24,710 nucleotides of DNA from Desulfobacula sp. (GCF_021107415.1 NZ_JAIOSW010000100.1:1-24710); one strand, 5' to 3'; shown: positions 1 through 8,545, counted from the stretch's first letter. Numbers and translations: made by a program. The notes: generated from the letters alone by a model not told the origin.

Positions 1-43
1 CAATTTATTAGCACAATTACACTACAAATAAGGAGATATCTTA

Positions 44-427
44 ATGGAACAAAAATTTAATGCATCAGTTCAATACAATGATTTATTGGGAAGCGTAGCT
101 GCAGATAAAGCAGATAGAACCGGTCCTTCGAAATGGTTAGCTGATAAAAGATTAATCAATGACGATGAATTTATTGTCGGAATTTCAATGTCTATCGGAG
201 AGAACCATGGCTCCCATCAAGATCCTGTGTATGTGACTTTTTTAGTTTCTGATCTAAAAGGACACAACAATGTACCTGAAATGCTTGAATCCATTGATGG
301 ACCAATGAAAGTTAAGAAGATTGAAGTGGATATGAATGTTACTGATTTTTTTGCACTCTTTAAGCGGTTTGAGGTAACAATGTCTACAAAAGGTATGATA
401 GAAGGTAAAATGTACGAAACAGAATAA
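44..427 (+). CDS. Hypothetical protein, 127 aa
   Basis: I do not recognise this family. The start is well supported by an AAGGAG Shine-Dalgarno 7 nt before the ATG. The product is soluble and acidic, with no signal peptide, membrane segment or cysteine. The second half alternates hydrophobic and charged residues (around DPVYVTFLVSD and KVKKIEVDMNVTDFFALFKRFEV), which suggests a small alpha/beta fold. It appears monocistronic: a hairpin lies 24 bases after the stop and the next gene is almost 500 bases away. Gene reality is well supported by the ribosome binding site and the amino-acid composition; function is unknown. Confidence 0.75.
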   Translation: MEQKFNASVQYNDLLGSVAADKADRTGPSKWLADKRLINDDEFIVGISMSIGENHGSHQDPVYVTFLVSDLKGHNNVPEMLESIDGPMKVKKIEVDMNVTDFFALFKRFEVTMSTKGMIEGKMYETE

Positions 428-450
428 TTGAAGTGCTAAAAAATGATCTA

Positions 451-484
451 AGGGGCAGGTTTTCACTTACCTTGATTTGCCCCT
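451..484 (+). terminator. Hairpin after the first gene, possible terminator
   Basis: AGGGGCA (451-457) pairs with TGCCCCT (478-484), and a short inner AGGT/ACCT stem sits in the loop. There is no T-tract afterwards, so it may be a transcript-end stabiliser rather than a classical rho-independent terminator. Confidence 0.35.
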
Positions 485-642
485 AAACTCAATCCTTAAA
501 CTTTAAATATGGAAAGCTTCCGAAGGACAGAACTCATTCAATCAACTTAATAGGATAAATAGTTTAATTTATTGATCAGATCATCATCTTTCAGTCTTTA
601 ATTTAGTACAAATCAGGAAAAATTTTCCACATTAAAATATCA

Positions 643-672
643 TTGACACCCGAAAAATAAAATAGTTAAAAT
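643..672 (+). promoter_or_regulatory. Sigma-70 type promoter
   Basis: A perfect TTGACA (643-648) is followed after 18 bp by TAAAAT (667-672, five of six consensus bases). Transcription would begin near 680 and leave a leader of about 220 nt before the small gene at 900. Nothing else is evident in the gene-free stretch 485-899 apart from a short G+C-rich patch around 712-742 containing the palindrome CTCGCGAG. Confidence 0.5.
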
Positions 673-899
673 ATCTGATCTGTTAAAAGCTCCTATGTTT
701 TTGCAGATATCCCCGCCCCCGTGGGAATAGTCTCGCGAGGGTTACTTTTTCTCCAATAAAGAACATTCTGGCAGATTCTTCCTGACTCAATTATATTTTC
801 ACCATAGTTGATTTTTTGAAATACCTTTACAGGCATTATAAACATTGGTATGGCATTCTTGAACCAAATTTTATAATTTGTCTGGAAGGAGAAACAAAC

Positions 900-1118
900 A
901 TGACTATTTATTTTGAGCTTCACCGTGTTTCGCCAAAAAAAAATGAGCCTCCTTTTCCGCCATATGTACATCTCGCTCTAAAAAGGCCCGCTCAGAATGA
1001 GCAAGGCAAGCTGCTTTTCAGTCCGATGCTTATGTCTGAAATGGAAATTGACGACACCTTTGATATGTTAATAACTGAGCTTCAAGCCTTAAGAAAAAAG
1101 GCAAAAAAGAGCATATAG
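900..1118 (+). CDS. Hypothetical protein, 72 aa
   Basis: An in-frame ATG exists upstream at 816, but the ATG at 900 is preferred because a strong GGAAGGAG lies 8 nt before it and the extra 28 residues look like non-coding translation. The product is a small soluble protein with a proline-rich stretch (PPFPPYVHLALKRPA) and a basic C-terminus (RKKAKKSI). No known domain is recognised. A possible sigma-70 promoter lies at 643-672. Certainty that it is a gene is moderate; function is unknown. Confidence 0.6.
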   Translation: MTIYFELHRVSPKKNEPPFPPYVHLALKRPAQNEQGKLLFSPMLMSEMEIDDTFDMLITELQALRKKAKKSI

Positions 1119-1203
1119 GAGGATGGGCGAACAATCGGATTAAGGGCGGCTGCTTATACGAATCTTTAGAAATAATAAATTCTGCTAAAATGGAGATGAC
1201 ATT

Positions 1204-1848
1204 ATGTCAATATTTGATATATTTTCGAGGTCAGTCCCTATCCCAAATTCATATGAAGAAGCTTATAACTTATCATATGGACTACTACATGATTCTCCTA
1301 AGAAGGCAATAAAAGTAATTAAATCTATTTGCGAGCAGAACCTGCCGGTCGAAGAATCCGATATTTTTTATTTGACTTCAATGGCAGCTTTAGCTTCTCG
1401 GCCAATCTATAAAGAAATAGAAATTTGTAAAAAACTCTTAAAAAAAGTGATGGCTATTAAACAAGATGATTTCACATCTAATTCAATTCTTTTTTCATTA
1501 TCTACTGCTAAAGAAAATTTCAAAGATGCTATAGAATACGGAATCAATTTATTAAATGCAGATTATCAGGACTACATTAATAAATTGCAGCCCTGTTCAA
1601 AGAGTGAACTACCAGAGGTTAACAACTATTTAAAAAATACTTCAGAGATTTTTCAAAATATTAGCAGTGTTTTCCTTGAAGAGGGACATTATGATTTAGC
1701 AATAAAAGCGATAAAAATTTCTCATGAAATTTTACCTATTGAGTTTAAAGATAATGATGAATTTATTATTGCTTTGTTTGAAAACGCGATTTTGCAATCA
1801 AGAAATTTTATTTCAAAAGTTCAAAAGAATATTTTTGAAGAAGAATAA
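1204..1848 (+). CDS. Hypothetical alpha-helical, TPR-like protein
   Basis: The 214-aa product reads as a run of amphipathic helices. Segments such as SPKKAIKVIKSICEQNLP, FKDAIEYGINLLNADY and GHYDLAIKAIKISHEILP have the A/G/Y spacing of tetratricopeptide-type helix pairs, so a TPR-like solenoid for protein contacts is likely. There is no signal peptide or catalytic motif. A GGAG precedes the start by 8 nt. It is the first of three small AT-rich genes (1204-2702) on the same strand with short gaps, possibly co-transcribed. No family could be assigned. Confidence 0.7.
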   Translation: MSIFDIFSRSVPIPNSYEEAYNLSYGLLHDSPKKAIKVIKSICEQNLPVEESDIFYLTSMAALASRPIYKEIEICKKLLKKVMAIKQDDFTSNSILFSLSTAKENFKDAIEYGINLLNADYQDYINKLQPCSKSELPEVNNYLKNTSEIFQNISSVFLEEGHYDLAIKAIKISHEILPIEFKDNDEFIIALFENAILQSRNFISKVQKNIFEEE

Positions 1849-1872
1849 CTATCAACATTATTACAAGACTTA

Positions 1873-2229
1873 ATGGGTATTTCACTTGCAATTATATTTC
1901 ATCATTTAGAAATTAATAATATGGGAAAGAATAAAGAACAAGTCAAACTAGAATATCACAAATTTATTCACCAACAATCAAGTGTGGGCGGTACAGGAAA
2001 CGTAGATGACTTTTTATCTTGTTCAACGTATTACTATGAATCAGTTGATAAAATAGATTTTTTTGGAAATTATTTAACGGATGATGAAGAAAAATTTGCG
2101 GGGAAAATTATGGAATTTTTTTATGATGATCATGAGGAAATATGCGATAAACACATTAATGGATATCGTAAATATTTAGTAATAAATATAAAAATTAGTG
2201 TGATTCATTTTGGGATATATTCAGCTTAA
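1873..2229 (+). CDS. Hypothetical protein, 118 aa (or 102 aa)
   Basis: This is a small AT-rich gene 24 bases after the TPR-like gene. The start is uncertain: neither the ATG at 1873 nor the in-frame ATG at 1921 has a clear Shine-Dalgarno. The later start gives a more natural N-terminus (MGKNKEQVKLEY). The middle is acidic and aromatic (YLTDDEEKFAGKIMEFFYDD). The last 20 residues (around YLVINIKISVIHFG) are hydrophobic and basic and look different in character, so the 3' end may be altered by a frameshift. No family was recognised. Confidence 0.5.
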   Translation: MGISLAIIFHHLEINNMGKNKEQVKLEYHKFIHQQSSVGGTGNVDDFLSCSTYYYESVDKIDFFGNYLTDDEEKFAGKIMEFFYDDHEEICDKHINGYRKYLVINIKISVIHFGIYSA

Positions 2230-2285
2230 TTTTTTTATAATCATAATGCCTTTTAAAAATATTTTATATTGATGGAGATTGATAT

Positions 2286-2702
2286 ATGAATCTTCAAGAA
2301 CTATTTTTTATTTATATTCAGGATGATGTAAATAAATTTCACTCTGGATGGTCCAAAAGAAAAACTAAACAATGGTTCAATTGCTATGCCAATATTAATG
2401 GAAAAGAGAGAGTTATAATGTGGGTTAAACAACCTAATAGAGATGGCAGTTTTTGGATATTTATTTCTATTATGTCGGTTAAAATATTTGATTTGCATGA
2501 TTTGATAATAAATCAAAGAGGGAATGATTCAAGGAAATTTGAAATACAGGAAAAAAACATTCAAATGAAACCTGTCGAATTCCTTGACAGAGGTTTAACA
2601 GCTAAAAATGCCTGGGGAAAAAAATGGCCTGTTGGTATAAAAGTTGTTAATCCGAACCAATTTGATTTAATAAAAAAAATGATAATTCTTCAATGGCTTT
2701 AG
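2286..2702 (+). CDS. Hypothetical protein, 138 aa
   Basis: GGAG 9 nt before the ATG supports the start. The protein is basic and rich in tryptophan and aromatic residues (SGWSKRKTKQWFNCY, DGSFWIFIS, AKNAWGKKWPVGIKV), with no signal peptide or membrane segment. No domain is recognised. Its base composition matches the two genes before it, with which it may form an operon. The frame stays open for 33 codons beyond the TAG stop, up to a TGA at 2802-2804. Confidence 0.6.
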   Translation: MNLQELFFIYIQDDVNKFHSGWSKRKTKQWFNCYANINGKERVIMWVKQPNRDGSFWIFISIMSVKIFDLHDLIINQRGNDSRKFEIQEKNIQMKPVEFLDRGLTAKNAWGKKWPVGIKVVNPNQFDLIKKMIILQWL

Positions 2703-3043
2703 AATCCTCGGTTCGAAATATATAAAAACGAATTCAAGTACCACCGAGAAGTTCTTGACAAGATCATTATCATTGCCAAACGTGATCTACAGATACAGAA
2801 ATGACTTAACATCAAATTCGACGGTACTGCGAATACACCGCCCGTCAACTTCACGTTCAACTATATTTCCTGACAAGCTGAATAAAATCTACCCTTCCAG
2901 ATTCAAGTTACTAATATAAAAAATTGAATAGAGAATTTCTTATATTGTACAAAAATTCAATCAGTTTTAACTGAAGGTTTTTTTCCTTCCCATCTTATCG
3001 GGCCAAGCTGTTCAAGCCCGGCCAGACCTGTTAAAGTATTTGC
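2703..3043. other. Gene-free spacer with a short relic-like open stretch
   Basis: No gene with a start and ribosome binding site was found here. The first 99 bases continue the frame of the preceding gene past its TAG and end at TGA 2802-2804. The rest carries no obvious coding pattern, and the only structure noted is the hairpin at 2961-2984. It may be a decayed remnant of a longer gene. Confidence 0.4.
2961..2984. terminator. Possible bidirectional terminator
   Basis: TCAGTT/AACTGA (2961-2974) forms a small stem, followed on the plus strand by AGG and seven Ts. On the minus strand the same stem is followed by a TTGAATTTTT run. It lies between the hypothetical genes on the plus strand and the kinase gene on the minus strand, so it could end transcripts from both sides. 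The stem is short. Confidence 0.4.
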
Positions 3044-3979
3044 TTAAAACGAAAAGGACATTTTTCGCAATTTCTTTACTCTTGCAATAAGCTCCTTCGC
3101 TCTTTTATATTTTCTGGCATCATTGTCTTCCATTACACCTATTATGTGCCAGGCTATCATGCAGTGTGCCCCCCATTGCATGTAAACAGGCAGCAGCTTT
3201 TTATCGGTTTTGGTTAGCTTGTAATATTTTTGATATTCATTAAGAAAAACATGCAAAAGGTTTTCTGATAATTTGTTATCAACATAACAAAATCCATTGA
3301 TCGCCGTCCCAAGTTCAAACAATAAGTTTTCGACACAAATTCCTTCAAAGTCTAAGACAGCAAGTAATTTATTGCCCCTGAACATTGTGTTGTCAGGGAA
3401 TAAATCACCATGTACTAATCCTTTGCTGAGTTTTACCGACAAGGGGTCTTCCAGATAGTTGGTTTGTTCTATGAAATACTCGAAGATATCGGGCTGTGGA
3501 TAAACGGCGTCAGGAATTTTTTGAATAACAGTTTTACAAAAATCAATATTTGCCCAGTTTTTTTGAGTGAAAAACGTTGGCACTTCCAGTAAATTCAGAG
3601 TGGCAGCAACCTTGGCTATCTGTTTTGTTGTTTCTGTATTCACCTCGGGATGATGTCCGTCTACAAATTCATATATCACAACATTATCACTGCCAAAAGT
3701 ATTAATAAATTCATTGTCCCTGTCGGAAACAGGATAGGCTGAGGGTATGCCTTGAGTCTTTAGGTATTCGAAAATTTTTATTTCGGGAACAATTTCTTCA
3801 ATTTTTTTGTTTTGATGAATTTTCAGCAGATAATCCCTCTCATCCGTACTTACTTTATAATTTACATTGGTATAGCCCCCATCCGTATGACTTATATTTG
3901 TAATCTTTCCACTATTGTATTTATCCATCAATAGCTGAATATCATGCATTGCTTTTGCTTTATCATTAAAATAATCCAT
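3044..3979 (-). CDS. Aminoglycoside phosphotransferase/homoserine kinase type II family kinase
   Basis: The 311-aa product is a small-molecule kinase with the APH fold. The N-lobe carries a glycine loop (DGGYTNVNYKV, about 34-43) and the ATP-contacting lysine in LLKIH (K53). The C-lobe has the catalytic loop HGDLFPDN (190-197, Asp192 and Asn197) and the metal-binding LDFEG (Asp210). The HGDLFPDN followed by ENLLFELGTAING pattern is closest to ThrB2-type homoserine kinases and related sugar or amino-alcohol kinases. No threonine genes are nearby, so the substrate cannot be fixed from context. It is transcribed divergently from pgi. The Shine-Dalgarno before the chosen ATG is weak. Confidence 0.8.
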   Translation of the reverse strand: MDYFNDKAKAMHDIQLLMDKYNSGKITNISHTDGGYTNVNYKVSTDERDYLLKIHQNKKIEEIVPEIKIFEYLKTQGIPSAYPVSDRDNEFINTFGSDNVVIYEFVDGHHPEVNTETTKQIAKVAATLNLLEVPTFFTQKNWANIDFCKTVIQKIPDAVYPQPDIFEYFIEQTNYLEDPLSVKLSKGLVHGDLFPDNTMFRGNKLLAVLDFEGICVENLLFELGTAINGFCYVDNKLSENLLHVFLNEYQKYYKLTKTDKKLLPVYMQWGAHCMIAWHIIGVMEDNDARKYKRAKELIARVKKLRKMSFSF

Positions 3980-4116
3980 TGGTATTTCTACAAAGGACTA
4001 TTAGGAAAATCAACCTTTAATTCCGGGTATTTTCCTGATACATCTTGACCGAAAATAAAGCTTTCCGTATGATAACCCAAGCTTTCAGGTAATTCTTATA
4101 TCTTTGGGAGAAAACA

Positions 4117-5739
4117 ATGAATTTAAAATCATTTAGCACCTCTAATGCCGTTCAAAATTTAAAACATCTTTCTAAAACCTTTCAGGATAAAAAATTCCAT
4201 CTGAAAAATTTGATTCAGGAAAAGAACAGGCTTGAAAAATTTTCTTTAAAATCAGATGAATTTTTTTATGATTATTCAAAGCAGAGGATCAATGATAGAG
4301 TTACAAATGAATTATTTAATCTTGCAAAAGAAACCAAAGCAAAAGACAATTTTTCCCGGATGGTATCCGGTCAAATTGTTAATGTAACGGAAAATAGAGC
4401 CGCTCTTCATACGGCAACAAGAGATTTTACCCATGATCATCTCCTGTTGGATGATCTGGATGTTATTTCAGAAATCAAGCGTGTAAACAAACAGATCAAA
4501 CAGTTTTCAAAAAAAGTACACAACAATGAGATAAAAGGTTCTACAGGGAAATCTTTTACAGATGCTGTTGTGATTGGAATCGGCGGTTCCTATCTGGGAT
4601 GTGAATTTGTTTACACTGCAATAAAAAATAGTGTTGAACCGCTTATTGGTCTTCATTTTCTACCCAACGTAGATATTGATAATTTTGGACAAATCATCAA
4701 AGCAATTGACCCTGAAACCTGCCTTTGGATCATTATTTCAAAATCTTATACCACAACTGAAACCCTTGCCAATCTAAACCAGGCTCTGTTATTTTTAAAA
4801 AATAATCACCTTGATCCTTCAAAACATCTTGTGACAGTGACAGCCAAGGGCAGCCCGGGCGATGATGCCTCAAACTCAAGCTTAGGTTCTTTTCATATGT
4901 TTGATTTTATTGGTGGAAGGTATTCTGTAACCTCTGCAGTCGGGGGACTTGCCTTAAGCCTTGCCTTTGGGTTTGATATTTTCAATCGCTTTCTCAAAGG
5001 GTGTCATACCATGGATTTACATGCCGTAAATGCCCCTGAGGAAAAAAATATCCCTTTGACAGCAGCTTTGATCAGTATATGGAATTCCAATTTTTTACAC
5101 TATCCTGCCCAGGCTATTATCCCCTATTGCAGTGCCTTGTCAAGATTAGCCCCCCATGTACAGCAATTGTATATGGAAAGCCTTGGTAAAGGAGTGACGT
5201 CTGATGGTCAGATTTTGGAAAACCAGACCGGTGTTATCATTTTTGGTGAACCCGGGACCAATGCGCAACATTCGTTTTTTCAGCTTGCCCACCAGGGAAG
5301 TGTGTTTCCCATAGAATTTATCGGGGTAGTAAAACCGGCTTACAATAAGGATCAGGCTGAATCAAAAGGGGTTTATAATCATCAGGAGTTATGGGCCAAT
5401 ATGATTGCCCAGGGTCAAGCGTTGGCCATGGGAAAAGATAATGATAACAAGGCAAGATATTTCACAGGAAACAGGCCCTCTTCAACCATACTCATTAATG
5501 AATTAACACCTGAAAGCATCGGCATGCTTCTGGCTTTCTATGAAGCAAGAACCGTATATGAAGGATTTATACTGGGTTTAAATCCTTTTGATCAATTTGG
5601 TGTTGAGCTGGGTAAAGTGCTTGCTTCTGATATCAGGGATCAAATCAGAAGAAAAAACAATGATAAAACCATTGATTTTAATTCACTTGACCCGACAACG
5701 AAATTTTATCTTGATACCTTATTTAAAGGATCATTATAA
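4117..5739 (+). CDS. pgi: Glucose-6-phosphate isomerase
   Basis: This cytoplasmic enzyme interconverts glucose 6-phosphate and fructose 6-phosphate in glycolysis and gluconeogenesis. At 540 aa it is of normal length. The sugar-phosphate site GIGGSYLG (154-161) and the SKSYTTTET segment (208-216) are present, as is family signature 1 (DFIGGRYSVTSAVG, 263-276). The second signature (around GFILGLNPFDQFGVELGK) carries the catalytic Lys500. Other catalytic residues are Glu354 in MESLGKG and His385 in GEPGTNAQHSFFQ. GGGAG precedes the ATG. It has no evident operon partner, and its last six bases overlap the 3' end of the convergent FabH-like gene. Confidence 0.97.
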   Translation: MNLKSFSTSNAVQNLKHLSKTFQDKKFHLKNLIQEKNRLEKFSLKSDEFFYDYSKQRINDRVTNELFNLAKETKAKDNFSRMVSGQIVNVTENRAALHTATRDFTHDHLLLDDLDVISEIKRVNKQIKQFSKKVHNNEIKGSTGKSFTDAVVIGIGGSYLGCEFVYTAIKNSVEPLIGLHFLPNVDIDNFGQIIKAIDPETCLWIIISKSYTTTETLANLNQALLFLKNNHLDPSKHLVTVTAKGSPGDDASNSSLGSFHMFDFIGGRYSVTSAVGGLALSLAFGFDIFNRFLKGCHTMDLHAVNAPEEKNIPLTAALISIWNSNFLHYPAQAIIPYCSALSRLAPHVQQLYMESLGKGVTSDGQILENQTGVIIFGEPGTNAQHSFFQLAHQGSVFPIEFIGVVKPAYNKDQAESKGVYNHQELWANMIAQGQALAMGKDNDNKARYFTGNRPSSTILINELTPESIGMLLAFYEARTVYEGFILGLNPFDQFGVELGKVLASDIRDQIRRKNNDKTIDFNSLDPTTKFYLDTLFKGSL

Positions 5740-6747
5740 AAACTTATAAATCACACTGCCCCATGTAAGGCCGGCACCAAGACCCGTAAAAATAACTATA
5801 TCACCGGATTTACCAATACGTCCCTGCTCTATTGCTTCATGCAATGCAAGCGGAATGCTTGCCGCAGTGGTGTTTCCATATTTTTGAATATTATGAAATA
5901 TTTTATTATCATCTAACTTTAAAAATTGTCCCAGGGCCTGATTAATTCTCATATTGGCCTGATGCGGGACAATCAGATCAATTTCATCCAGATTGATTTG
6001 TGCTTTTTTAAGGGATTCAATAATGACCTTTGGCAGCATTCTAACCGCTTTTTTAAATATGGCAGGACCATCCATGACAGGATAGTATCTTGGATCATCA
6101 ATCGGCACACCTGGCGGAAATCGTAAAGGAAATTTTGATGCAGGAAGTTCCGTCATCAATGCCTGGGCAAAATTGCCATCCGCATGAAGACAAGAGGCAA
6201 GCACGCCTGCGGTTTCGTCGGTTTCAACTCCTTCAAGGCATACGGCTGCTGCCCCATCACCGAATATAACGGTAACATCCCTCCCCCTGGTAGATTTATC
6301 AAGACCGGAAGAATGCACCTCTGAACCCACTATAAGAATTTTATTGGCAAGACCCGTTTTTATATAGGCATCTGCCGTGGTAAGACCGTAAAGAAATCCT
6401 GTACACTGCTGCCTGATATCCAATGCCGGAGTAGAGTTAAGCCCCAGCTTTGCCGCAAGAAGGCACCCGCAACCGGGAAACATGATATCAGGACTCAGCG
6501 TCGCAAATATGATAAAATCAAGATCTTCGGGCTTCCAGCCCGCACTTTCCAAGGCTGTTTTAGAAGCTTCAAACCCTAAGTCAGACGCACCGGTTTCACC
6601 CTCCTGATCAATCCAGTATCTTTGCTCAATCCCGGTTCTTTGTTTTATCCATTCATCAGAGGTATCCAGAATTTTTTCAAGGTCATGATTGGTAATGATA
6701 TTGTTTGGAACAAACATCCCCGTACTTTTTATGATGCTTCTTTTCAT
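5734..6747 (-). CDS. fabH: 3-oxoacyl-ACP synthase III (FabH-type)
   Basis: This enzyme condenses an acyl-CoA primer with malonyl-ACP to start fatty-acid (or related acyl-chain) synthesis. The 337-aa protein has the full thiolase-fold triad: Cys115 in DIRQQCTGFLYG, His262 in VPHQANMRI and Asn292 in KYGNTTAASIP. It also has the family landmarks TSDEWIKQRTGI (30-40) and GDGAAAVCL. AAGGA precedes the ATG at good distance. No other fab or acyl-carrier genes are adjacent, so a role outside housekeeping fatty-acid synthesis (a specialised primer or secondary FabH) remains possible. A promoter is visible at 6812-6840. Confidence 0.92.
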   Translation of the reverse strand: MKRSIIKSTGMFVPNNIITNHDLEKILDTSDEWIKQRTGIEQRYWIDQEGETGASDLGFEASKTALESAGWKPEDLDFIIFATLSPDIMFPGCGCLLAAKLGLNSTPALDIRQQCTGFLYGLTTADAYIKTGLANKILIVGSEVHSSGLDKSTRGRDVTVIFGDGAAAVCLEGVETDETAGVLASCLHADGNFAQALMTELPASKFPLRFPPGVPIDDPRYYPVMDGPAIFKKAVRMLPKVIIESLKKAQINLDEIDLIVPHQANMRINQALGQFLKLDDNKIFHNIQKYGNTTAASIPLALHEAIEQGRIGKSGDIVIFTGLGAGLTWGSVIYKFL

Positions 6748-6811
6748 AGAGTTTTCCTTAATCCTAAATTATCATATTGATAAAATTTTTTTCTACTATT
6801 ATTATGCACGC

Positions 6812-6840
6812 CTTATAATATTAATTTTTTAATTAGGCAA
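6812..6840 (-). promoter_or_regulatory. Sigma-70 type promoter of the FabH-like gene
   Basis: Read on the minus strand, TTGCCT (6840-6835) is followed after 17 bp by TATAAG (6817-6812, five of six bases). It lies about 65 bp upstream of the FabH start codon, in the divergent spacer shared with the receiver-domain gene. Confidence 0.45.
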
Positions 6841-6971
6841 GAATCTTAAACAAAATTTAAATACTATTGACAATTTTGTTAATTTCTGATTTTTTCCTTC
6901 TAGAGTTAAACAAATCTATTATATGGAGAAACGGGTATAAAAACTTTCCTTTACCATTTAAGAGGCATAGA

Positions 6972-7364
6972 ATGGCAGACCCAAGCAGACTTCTGATTGT
7001 TGATGACAATGAAGATATTTTATCAACCTTTTATGAATTTTTTAATTCAATGGGCTATGAAGTGAAAACTGCAGTGGATGGTTTTGCTGCTTTAAAAGTA
7101 TTAAGAGACAGATCTAATTGTTTTGATTGCCTGATCACAGACCTTGTAATGCCCAATATCAGTGGTGTCGGACTAATTTCCATTGTGAAAAAAGAATATC
7201 CCAAACTTAAGATTATTGCCATGACGGGATATGGCGATCAACCGGGTGCACTGGCTTCTGAAGCCGAAGCTGATATTGTTCTTTTTAAACCCATTGACTT
7301 GTTTAAAATTGAAAATACTGTTTCCGAATTGATTAACCAAGAGAATGATCAACAAGAAAATTAA
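6972..7364 (+). CDS. Single-domain response regulator (CheY-like receiver)
   Basis: The 130-aa product is a receiver domain with no output domain. It has the acidic pocket Asp11-Asp12 (IVDDNED), the phosphoacceptor Asp57 in LITDLVMPN, the switch Thr85 in AMTGYG and Lys106 in LFKPID. The ATG at 6972 is preferred over one 35 codons upstream, because the upstream residues do not fit a receiver N-terminus and AGAGG precedes the later ATG. The next gene, 9 bases downstream, is an NtrC-class ATPase that lacks a receiver. The pair therefore looks like an NtrC-type regulator split over two genes, or a receiver acting on that ATPase in trans. No histidine kinase is in the window. Confidence 0.9.
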   Translation: MADPSRLLIVDDNEDILSTFYEFFNSMGYEVKTAVDGFAALKVLRDRSNCFDCLITDLVMPNISGVGLISIVKKEYPKLKIIAMTGYGDQPGALASEAEADIVLFKPIDLFKIENTVSELINQENDQQEN

Positions 7365-7373
7365 GGTAAAGCC

Positions 7374-8444
7374 ATGAGCACACCTTTAATTGGCGTCAGT
7401 AAATCAATCTTAAAGATAAAAGAACTGATCAATCATGTAGCCGACACCTGCCTGAATGTATTGATAACCGGCGAAACCGGTGTGGGTAAGGAAGTCGTTG
7501 CCCAAAATCTTTATACAGAATCAAACAGGTGCTCAAAAAACTTTGTAAAAATTAATTGTGCTGCATTGCCTGAAACACTTCTTGAAAGCGAACTCTATGG
7601 TTATGAAAAAGGCGCTTTCACCGGTGCCCATAGAAAACGACCGGGAAAATTCCAAACAGCAGATAAAGGTGTTCTTTTCCTTGATGAAATCGGTGATATG
7701 CCAATAGCATTACAGTCAAAAATGCTTCATGTACTTCAAAGCGGGGAGTTTTCTCCCCTTGGATCAGATCATGATTTTAAAACCGATGTATGGGTGATTG
7801 CAGCGACCAACCATGATCTTGAAGAAAGCATGTATAACAAAACCTTTAGAGAGGATCTTTTTTACCGGCTGAATATTATTAAAATTGATATTCCGCCTTT
7901 ACGTGAAAGAAAAGAGGACATCTCTCCTCTTATTGAATATTATTTCAGACTTTATAAATCAGAATATCCCAATAACCATGGCAGCAAACCTGATTCAGAT
8001 ATGTTTGCAAAACTCTGCAATTATCCCTGGCCCGGGAATGTTCGACAGCTCCAAAATTGTATTAAGAAACAAATGATTTTGAACTCATGGCAGAAAGTTT
8101 TTAATGAACTTCCAAAGGAACATGAGGACGATCTTCCTGATATACTGACAGATGAGCAACTCGGTGAGACTCAATCATTTGCAAAGAATGAGTTTGCAAA
8201 TGACCGGTCCAGTATTATTTCCCAATTTGTCGATCTCTCCACAAGTTCTGAAAAATTATTTGAAGACATTTCTTTAAAAAAAATTAAAAAACTGGCTTCA
8301 GACAGAGTGGAAAAAGAAGTCATTGCTTTTGTTTTAGAAAAACTTGGCTGGAACAGATCCAAAGCTGCAAAAATACTCAAAATCAGCTATAAAACCCTGC
8401 TTTATAAAATGAGCGAGTTTGAAATTCATCCTCCTATAAAATAG
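7374..8444 (+). CDS. Sigma-54 dependent transcriptional activator, AAA+ and Fis-type HTH
   Basis: This ATPase remodels RNA polymerase-sigma-54 at -24/-12 promoters. The 356-aa protein starts almost directly with the AAA+ core: Walker A GETGVGKE (33-40), the sigma-54-contacting GAFTGAH loop (80-86), Walker B VLFLDEIGD (100-108), an arginine-finger region (FREDLFYRLN) and sensor 2 WPGNVRQLQN (219-228). A linker of about 80 residues leads to a Fis-type helix-turn-helix (about 313-350, GWNRSKAAKILKISYKTL). No sensory domain is present, and the receiver encoded just upstream probably supplies it. It lies 130 bases before the liv operon, but no convincing -24/-12 element was found there, so its target is unproven. 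Confidence 0.92.
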   Translation: MSTPLIGVSKSILKIKELINHVADTCLNVLITGETGVGKEVVAQNLYTESNRCSKNFVKINCAALPETLLESELYGYEKGAFTGAHRKRPGKFQTADKGVLFLDEIGDMPIALQSKMLHVLQSGEFSPLGSDHDFKTDVWVIAATNHDLEESMYNKTFREDLFYRLNIIKIDIPPLRERKEDISPLIEYYFRLYKSEYPNNHGSKPDSDMFAKLCNYPWPGNVRQLQNCIKKQMILNSWQKVFNELPKEHEDDLPDILTDEQLGETQSFAKNEFANDRSSIISQFVDLSTSSEKLFEDISLKKIKKLASDRVEKEVIAFVLEKLGWNRSKAAKILKISYKTLLYKMSEFEIHPPIK

Positions 8445-8473
8445 TTTATCCCCCCTACATTATTATCCTTTAC

Positions 8474-8501
8474 TTAATCTATATTTTTACATATAGATTA
8501 A
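8474..8501. repeat. Perfect 11-bp inverted repeat
   Basis: TTAATCTATAT (8474-8484) and ATATAGATTAA (8491-8501) are separated by six bases. It sits 30 bases after the activator stop. With no T-tract on either side it could be a transcript-end hairpin or an operator for the liv operon. Confidence 0.55.
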
Positions 8502-8513
8502 ATTCGTGTGATG

Positions 8514-8545
8514 TTTTAAAAGCATATTTAATAAAGCTTTTAAAA
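8514..8545. repeat. Perfect 10-bp inverted repeat before the liv operon
   Basis: TTTTAAAAGC (8514-8523) and GCTTTTAAAA (8536-8545) are separated by 12 bases and end 29 bases before the ATG of the binding-protein gene. The position suits an operator or a leader-RNA hairpin. Confidence 0.5.

Noticed and set aside
693..971. Minus-strand 92-codon frame ending in a Sir2-like string TGAGISAK
   Set aside because: The match is only a few residues, the rest resembles no deacetylase, no ribosome binding site supports it, and a better-supported plus-strand gene overlaps it.
2700..2804. In-frame 33-codon continuation after TAG of the 138-aa gene, suggesting amber read-through (pyrrolysine)
   Set aside because: 33 open codons are not rare in AT-rich DNA, the continuation shows no motif, and there is no family comparison to show that homologues extend past this point.
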